A model generated the notes under the pieces. It was not told the DNA's origin. It worked only from the letters and a program-made list of their open reading frames with translations, and searched no databases. DNA of 64,000 nucleotides from Melampsora larici-populina 98AG31 (taxonomy: Eukaryota; Basidiomycota; Pucciniomycetes; Pucciniales; Melampsoraceae): assembly GCF_000204055.1 (NCBI RefSeq), contig NW_006768817.1, positions 492,365-556,364 on the forward strand. The letters are read 5' to 3'. The position numbers and the translations under genes are program-made. Of the stretch, positions 58,208 through 64,000 are shown piece by piece. Every line of letters starts with the position of its first letter. Position 1 is the stretch's first letter.

Positions 58208-59530
58208 AGAGAGGAAAGTATATAAACCCCTCCTCTTTCAGCCTGCAAAGATTTCTCCCCAAGCAGTTTATTACACACCTCTTTCAAAGAACCCTTTAAA
58301 GTTCATTTGAAGTACATAATCAAAAGTCTTATAATTATAAGACTAGTGATCCACTTCACATCTTTGAAGTAGCTTCCTGACTAAAAGATAAAGTAATTTC
58401 ATTCTTCATCCCTTGGGTCCTCTACTTTTCCTCAGTAGAATCCTTCTAGGTTAGTGTCCTTCCGATTAACTTTGGGTTAGTTACCTCTTGAACAACTGCA
58501 GGTTAGTGACTTTAGAATAACCAGACTGGTGATCTTCACCTCACTCTTTAATCTGTTACCATAAAGATTAAAGTAGAGCCTTGGACCCAGCTCTTTTATT
58601 TCATAATAATTAATCATTATATTTCTTACCTCCTTTTAAGGAGTCAGCTAACTGTAGTCTGTCTGGATTTCTCCAAACAGACTATTAGTCTCTCTTACTT
58701 TCTTTCTTTTCTTTATTTCATTTTGTAAATACTAAAATACTACACATTTGAAATAAAGAATAGAATTCCATTACTACCCCACCCATTTTGCAATCTTAGT
58801 GAGCATAGAGCACTTTCAAAGAGTACCCTACCCTCACACAATTCCTGAAGCTACTGCCTCAGACTATTGAAGCACATACACAAAATTTTGTGAATTTAGT
58901 GGAGATGAGCCAAGGGTATAGAGCTCTACAGGAGAAGTATAGGGTGCATTCAACAAGACATCTCCATAGAAATATTGGGCTCCATTTCTGAAGAGAAAAT
59001 AGCATGACTACAACAAAGTGTGTTTCTTGAAACATAGGTACAATCATGTACTCAAACCTGGACCGCGGGAAAATGAAAAGGAAAAATGACTCAGTAGATT
59101 CCTATCTCTTTCATGTGTTTTAAAAGTGAATGATGAATCAGATCTCTGGAACAGGATTCCACATTCTAAAACTTGTCCATTTTGATATATAATTTCTCTA
59201 ACAAATATCTCTTACAATTCTAAATTTGTATACAAATGAGAACTTCAGTACATATATTCATACATTAAGTGGTTTTGGAATGCTCTGCATATCATCTTGA
59301 TAACTCCAATACATATTGAGATTTTAAAAGGAATAAATAAGTTGTCTGTAAGTGTCTTTAGGAGGAAACTTTCTTCAGATATTGATTCATTCAATCTTTG
59401 AAATATAGGTAAATCATAACAGTACAAAAACATAATCATTGTCCTTTTTGATGCTTTTGGCTTGATGTGATATCTTTCAGACTCAGCCAAAAAGTTCAGT
59501 AAACCAATGAAAAGAGGGCTATCGATCAGA
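58208..59530. other. Intergenic region
   Basis: AT-rich DNA without a supportable gene. Includes the 3' flank of the minus-strand membrane-protein gene. Confidence 0.4.
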
Positions 59531-60244
59531 TCATTCGTCATAATATTTCCGCCTTCTTGACTTACAGCTTCTGGTGATTGCAATTATGATACACACCAAC
59601 AATGTTATGCCTGCAACTGATAAGTTAAAAACTCAATTGATCAACAAGTTCTTTCTCTGTAACTGGCGGTATACTTCAAAAGATATACGTTAATCAGAGA
59701 AATTCTTACCTGCGCCAAAAGCTGTGGCAGCTATTTTACCTACTTGGAATCCAGCGCCACTCATGGATAACATACCATTATCGATCGCCGTTTGTTCAAG
59801 TTGGTTTACATCTTTAACTGAGGAATTTTTAGAACCGAATGAAAGACTGTTCGTTGCACCGACCGCCTGCCAGGTGGAATTGGCTCCCAAAAGTCCCAAA
59901 TCAAGAGGTACGTCAACTGGAGCAGGAGGTGGTAAATTGCTTAAAGAGATGTTTCCGGGACCAATTGTTTGCTTCAATGAGCTTGAATTTGAATTCGATT
60001 GCCCAGATGCAAGCGATCCATTGATGCGATCAGAGGGGGAGATGTTATTGGTCGTATTGCTGCTTTGTGTTGAGTTGACTCTCATCGTGCCGTTTCTCAC
60101 GTCACTGCTGGAATCGGAGTTTGGTTTCTTAATCTCTGCTTGGGGTCGGGGTGTGAGCAAGTGTTGGTACTGAGCATCGAGTGCTAAGTTGTCGGGTGGT
60201 GGATGAAGTGCATTTGGCCATTGAATTGTCTGACCTCTAGACAT
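59531..60244 (-). CDS. Single-pass membrane protein, paralogue A of a divergent pair
   Basis: Two exons (60244-59710, 59616-59531) encode 206 residues. The N-terminal domain carries QWPNALHPPPDNLALD and HLLTPRPQ, then a long Ser/Asn/Thr-rich linker with many potential N-glycosylation sequons, then LPPPAPVDVPLDLGLLG and STWQAVGA. The C-terminus has one transmembrane helix split by the intron (AATAFGAG joined to AGITLLVCIIIAIT) and a short basic tail ending KSRRRKYYDE. There is no obvious signal peptide. Its closest visible relative is the divergent gene at 61396-61992: the same motif order, the same intron position in the membrane helix and a similar tail. Function unknown. Confidence 0.72.
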
Positions 60245-61395
60245 AATCTAAATAGTCACAACTGATACTAGCAACATTCAGCCTCAAAATATATAATTGT
60301 CCTGGCGCTGACGAATCTTCTGATGATCAAGATATTAGGAAGGTTTTTTAATTTGTGCTCATCACCTTCACAAGAGCTGAAAACGTTGAAGGACAGTGAA
60401 CAGTGGACCTCCCAGACCGAACGATGTCTTTACAGTCCAAAGAAATAAAATGATTTAAGTAGCGCAAAGCCCCACTTCCAGTGGTCAAAGTGAGTACTTT
60501 GGGATGGGCTTTATGCGTATCATAAAGGTCCTTTTGATTAAGGTGAGAATCCGCCGCTTCACCAGGCCTTGGAAAATGCACTCCTGAAACAGGTCCCTGG
60601 GAGTCGGTTCATAGCGATCTACTGAAACAAGCCGTCACCTCGGACGCTGCGTTATGCGAGCGTATGCTGTCTCGTCGATGTGCTCTTGTCATTGGGATCG
60701 TGTATGGTGGATCTCGACGAGGCTCAAAGATATCGCAAGATTTCAATCCAAGATTTAAAAATCAGTGGAGGAGCAGAGCACCGCACCAATATTGGTGTAT
60801 TGATCCGCCGAGCAGGAAGGAATGGTAAACTCCATGGAACCTATGTTTCATTGATCCACCTCCAAATATATCACTCGAGATATTACTCGGGGTCACTTGG
60901 ACACTTCCAGCGGCAGTGTAGTGGGTAAATGACCTCAAACATAATATTGATGATATTATCAACGTTTCACAATAGCGAAGGCGTGCGGCTCATCTGAAAT
61001 AAATTAAGAAGAACGTCTCGTCCATCGCTGTCAACATTTGCTTTGTCTCTATCTCTTTCATGTTTTTGTTTTCAGCTGATCAGTTCTCTTTTGTGGACTC
61101 TTTTTCATCTTCTTACTGACTCTCGCGACTGCACTGCGATTGTGACTTTCTTTGATCTCTATCATTGATTCTCCAACATCTTTCTATTCAAATCCACTTG
61201 ACTCTCCCGGTCTTAATTACTCGTCATTTTTTTTATTTTAGCTTGCGAAATTATTTCACTCCCTATATCTACAACCGTGAACACTTTTTATTCTGTGGCT
61301 CCAACGTAAAAATAACAAATAATACTCGGTGACTATCAGAGCAAATTTTGGAACTGTGAAGATCAATATCATTTGCTTGATCAAGGACCAAAATC
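60245..61395. promoter_or_regulatory. Shared intergenic region of the divergent paralogue pair
   Basis: 1.15 kb between two head-to-head start codons. It probably holds both promoters. The 300 bases before 61396 are pyrimidine-rich. A 77-codon minus-strand ORF (60581-60348) has moderately protein-like composition but no splice link or motif, and is not called as a gene. Confidence 0.4.
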
Positions 61396-61992
61396 ATGGC
61401 ATCGGCACAAACTCCATCAATACGATGGCAGAACGCATTGCAGCCGACGCCCGATGGCTCTCAACTCATGCCCAGATTCCAACATCTTACCACACCAGGA
61501 CCACAAATCATCAATACCTCCAGGACTCCTGCGGATGCGGACTCGCAAAACTCCTTAAACAGTACATTGCCCCCTCCTATACCAATTGATCAAAAATTAG
61601 ATCTAGGGCATCCAGAAGCGACATGGCAGGTCGTTAAAAATTAGATCTAGGGCATCCAGAAGCGACATGGCAGGTCGTTGGTGCAGAAACTAGCGGGCCT
61701 GTCAATGGCGGCTCGCCCAACGCCAACGACGGAAATGGTGGCAATTTGATGAAATCGACTCCTAAAGTAGGAAAGATGGCTATAATTGGTGCCGGTAAGG
61801 ATAGAACTCGAATTGCCGGATGGTTTCTTTCTCCCATGTTTTCAAATTGAGCTGACCAAATTGAAAAATCAACCAAAACGGTTCTCAGCAATTGCAGGAA
61901 CACTCTTCTTAGCTGTCCTTATCATTGCAATAATTAAGGCGGTGAAGTCAAGAAAACGGAAAGTCAAAGCGGATGATGAGGAATTCACATGA
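61396..61992 (+). CDS. Single-pass membrane protein, paralogue B, with a 44-bp tandem duplication
   Basis: If 61630-61673 is removed as an intron, exons 61396-61629, 61674-61794 and 61889-61992 give 152 residues in frame. Motifs match paralogue A: RWQNALQPTPDGSQL, HLTTPGPQ, LPPPIPIDQKLDLG, ATWQVVGAE, KVGKMAIIGA, one membrane helix (AIAGTLFLAVLIIAII) and a basic-acidic tail (KSRKRKVKADDEEFT). The 44 bp at 61592-61635 is repeated exactly at 61636-61679. Read straight through, it shifts the frame and gives an early TAG. Because the repeated unit contains CAGGT, the duplication itself creates a GT...AG segment of exactly 44 nt whose removal restores the frame. Alternatives are a disabled gene or an assembly error. 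The second intron (61795-61888) matches that of paralogue A. Confidence 0.68.
61592..61679 (+). repeat. Exact 44-bp tandem duplication inside a coding exon
   Basis: Units 61592-61635 and 61636-61679 are identical base for base, each running from AAAAATTAGATC to CAGGTCGTT. The length is not a multiple of three. It lies in paralogue B and creates a potential intron 61630-61673. Confidence 0.95.
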
Positions 61993-64000
61993 ACCCATTG
62001 CATAGTGATACAGCATCAAGTATGACACTGCAGAAATCAATAGGTTTGAAGCCCGATTGAAGAAAGTTGTGGTGACTGGATCTTAGACTTGGTGACTGGG
62101 TTCACAACTTTCTTCAATTGCAGGTCTTGTTTGCAATATGTTTGCATTATGTTTGCTGACCACCCTGGAGCAAAACCCACAAAAGGATTCTTTCCACAAA
62201 GGAAATGATTCATAAACTCACCTCACCTCGCCTCACCACTTTGCTTCCTCACTCACCTGACTCTCCTACACACAACCTCAACTTTGACATCTCCAATACC
62301 TCCAGTCCAACATTGGATTTCATCTGGATCTCTATCACACCTCAGTCACATCCTCAACTACAATTGGACTCACTCCACCCAACCACCTCAACCACCTACC
62401 ACTTTGATTTTCACCTCAAATTCACCCTGCTTGACTACTGCATAATTTGGCCATCTACCACCAATTCTACAGCATTCCTGTCACTTTTTACTTCTGAAGT
62501 CAATCATTGTTTTGTATCACATTCATTTCAGATTTGTTTTCCTTTTTTTGTACCTTTGATCTTATCATCGTTGACTTTATCATAGTGGATTAAAAACATT
62601 GAATGGGCTGATAATAACAGGAGACAAAATCAATTTCTAATCCTATGAAGATAGCACAAGTAGAGCACCAAGCCAATTGAGAACCTGCAGTTTATTGATT
62701 ATCTTGAAATTGAGGATATAAAGCATTGATTTAATTTTGTGATGATTCCAGAAGTAAAAAAAGGGGGTGAGATTGATTGATGGCAATACAAATTGTGCAA
62801 AATATTGTTAGGGTAGCTCCTACATAAAGCGATTCATAAGACACCCTGGACAACTTTAAGCTTACATAATTCAGCACACCCAACACAACATAGGGATTTG
62901 TTTATGTCAACATATGTAATGGTATCTGTTTACCTGTTGTGGGCATGCCTGCATGGTCTCTAGTTGGAGAGTCACAAGAATTAATTACATAATTTATCTA
63001 ATAGTGAAGATACCCCAATGCCCTTTTTGAATGATCCAACCAGCATGTCCCTTACAAAATCTTCTTTTTCTGAAGCACACTGATTTAGCAAAGCCCCCAA
63101 TACAAAGGCTGTCTACCTTTAATCCTTAAAAACATGCAGCTCTCTTCTATTGATACTAATTCAGGACAAATCTGTAGCCAGTTCACAAGCAAACCAAAGC
63201 CAGTAACCTCAATTCATAGGAATGTCTTTGGCACTTATCTTACCTCTTTTTTGTCAAGTATTTTAAAGTTTCTTCGTGCACTGGATGTGTTCCAAATATT
63301 ACAGCTGCAGTTGGAGGCAGCTTGAGAAGCCTTCATACCATTGATTAGAGGTAGAACCAATCATTGTCTAGCAAACTTCCCATGATTGGATCTTGATTGG
63401 TTGTATCCTAAACCTGTTTCAATGCCCTACACAGTTTGACCCCTGTATTTTCTTTGGACACAAAGAAAGACTGTGGAAATGGCCAAATATTTCATCAAAT
63501 TTCCTTGTGATCTTGGAATTTATTGAAATATTGCTTTTGTGAAATTCTCTCATGCAAGTCAAAGTTAATGAGGCAGTACCATCATCAAATTGCATATAAC
63601 CTGAAAGCCAATGTTAAGGTTGCTTTTCTGAAGCCTTATTTTGATGCATATGAAGACAGACTGCCTGAAACAAAAACTGTTACAATGATTTGAGACTCAA
63701 ATATTTTTCAGCCATAGCAGAAAACAACATGATTGTGAAACAAAACAACCATATTGACACAGAACAATGTAACTAACTTTGGATTGAATCTTCTGTGAAA
63801 AAATATGACTAGCTGAGTAATCTGGAACATTAGCCGGGTACAAAGGAGTAATGAAAATGATCACAAGCCATAAAATAATCACATACTACAATCAAAGAGA
63901 CATAACTTGATGAGATGGAACTGGATAAGATGCAAAAAATAGACTGGAAAGGTTGTAGTAGAGCTGGCTCAATTGATTAAATTATTTGCCCAATGAATCG
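61993..64000. other. Terminal intergenic region
   Basis: First a C/A-rich, T-rich low-complexity stretch (62205-62585), open on the plus strand only because of its composition. Then AT-rich sequence without supportable genes. Faint transposon debris is possible but no motif is readable. Confidence 0.4.

Noticed and set aside
61592..61679. Calling the second membrane-protein gene a pseudogene
   Set aside because: The frame is fully restored if the duplication is spliced out, and all other motifs are intact, so it was listed as a CDS with the doubt stated.
62205..62585. 126-codon ORF rich in Thr, Ser, Leu and His
   Set aside because: Low-complexity CA/CT-rich DNA produces the open frame; no start context, domain or splice signals.
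1..64000. CRISPR array, bacterial operon, rRNA genes or a secondary-metabolite cluster
   Set aside because: No regularly spaced repeats, no ribosome-binding-site-led gene strings, no rRNA-like sequence and no synthase-scale genes; the window is clearly eukaryotic.

Overview
The window looks like nuclear DNA of a filamentous basidiomycete, most probably a rust fungus (Pucciniales). The evidence is direct: AT-rich DNA, genes split by many short GT...AG introns (about 45-110 nt) with CTNAC/CTAAC-like branch sites, fungal orthologues throughout, and long gene-poor stretches filled with retrotransposon debris and small inverted-repeat elements. The species call is inference. Exon models were built by hand from splice signals and reading-frame phase. 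Every multi-exon model listed as a confident CDS closes in frame.

0-19 kb is the gene-rich part. It holds a zinc polyol dehydrogenase (+), a tail-anchored orphan protein (-), the elongation factor Iws1/Spn1 (+), a small inverted-repeat element, a small single-pass membrane protein (-), a TAF8-like TFIID subunit (+), the Bub2/Cdc16 TBC-type GAP (+), fragments of an unrecognised gene (+), and a 12-exon GH18 chitinase (-) whose active-site motif is encoded across two micro-exons.

19-32 kb is mostly mobile DNA. It contains GGGGG-terminated inverted-repeat elements, one copy of a 159-bp MITE, a truncated Ty1/copia element with a duplicated leader, a 111-bp MITE pair and a GC-rich element with an 8-bp target duplication. 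A hotdog-fold thioesterase gene (27.7-28.8 kb) survives in the middle.

32-52 kb holds an unresolved coding-like block, a secreted protein with repeated Kex2-type sites, the Smaug-family RNA-binding protein Vts1 (-), a PM20D2-type M20 amidohydrolase whose start codon lies 18 bp after a second near-identical copy of the 159-bp MITE, and two orphan nuclear-looking proteins (-).

52-64 kb contains a broken LTR-retrotransposon gag region, a GC-rich element flanked by 14-bp direct repeats, a foldback element, and a head-to-head pair of paralogous single-pass membrane protein genes. One paralogue carries an exact 44-bp tandem duplication that may be acting as a newborn intron.

No operon-like logic applies. 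Iws1, TAF8, Bub2 and Vts1 are core nuclear or RNA-regulatory housekeeping genes. The chitinase, the Kex2-repeat protein and the small membrane proteins are surface or secreted functions. The most unusual observations are the possible nascent intron at 61.6 kb, the intron-containing and intron-lacking tandem leader copies at 21.6-22.1 kb, the recently mobile 159/160-bp MITE, the chitinase micro-exons, and the Kex2-repeat precursor.
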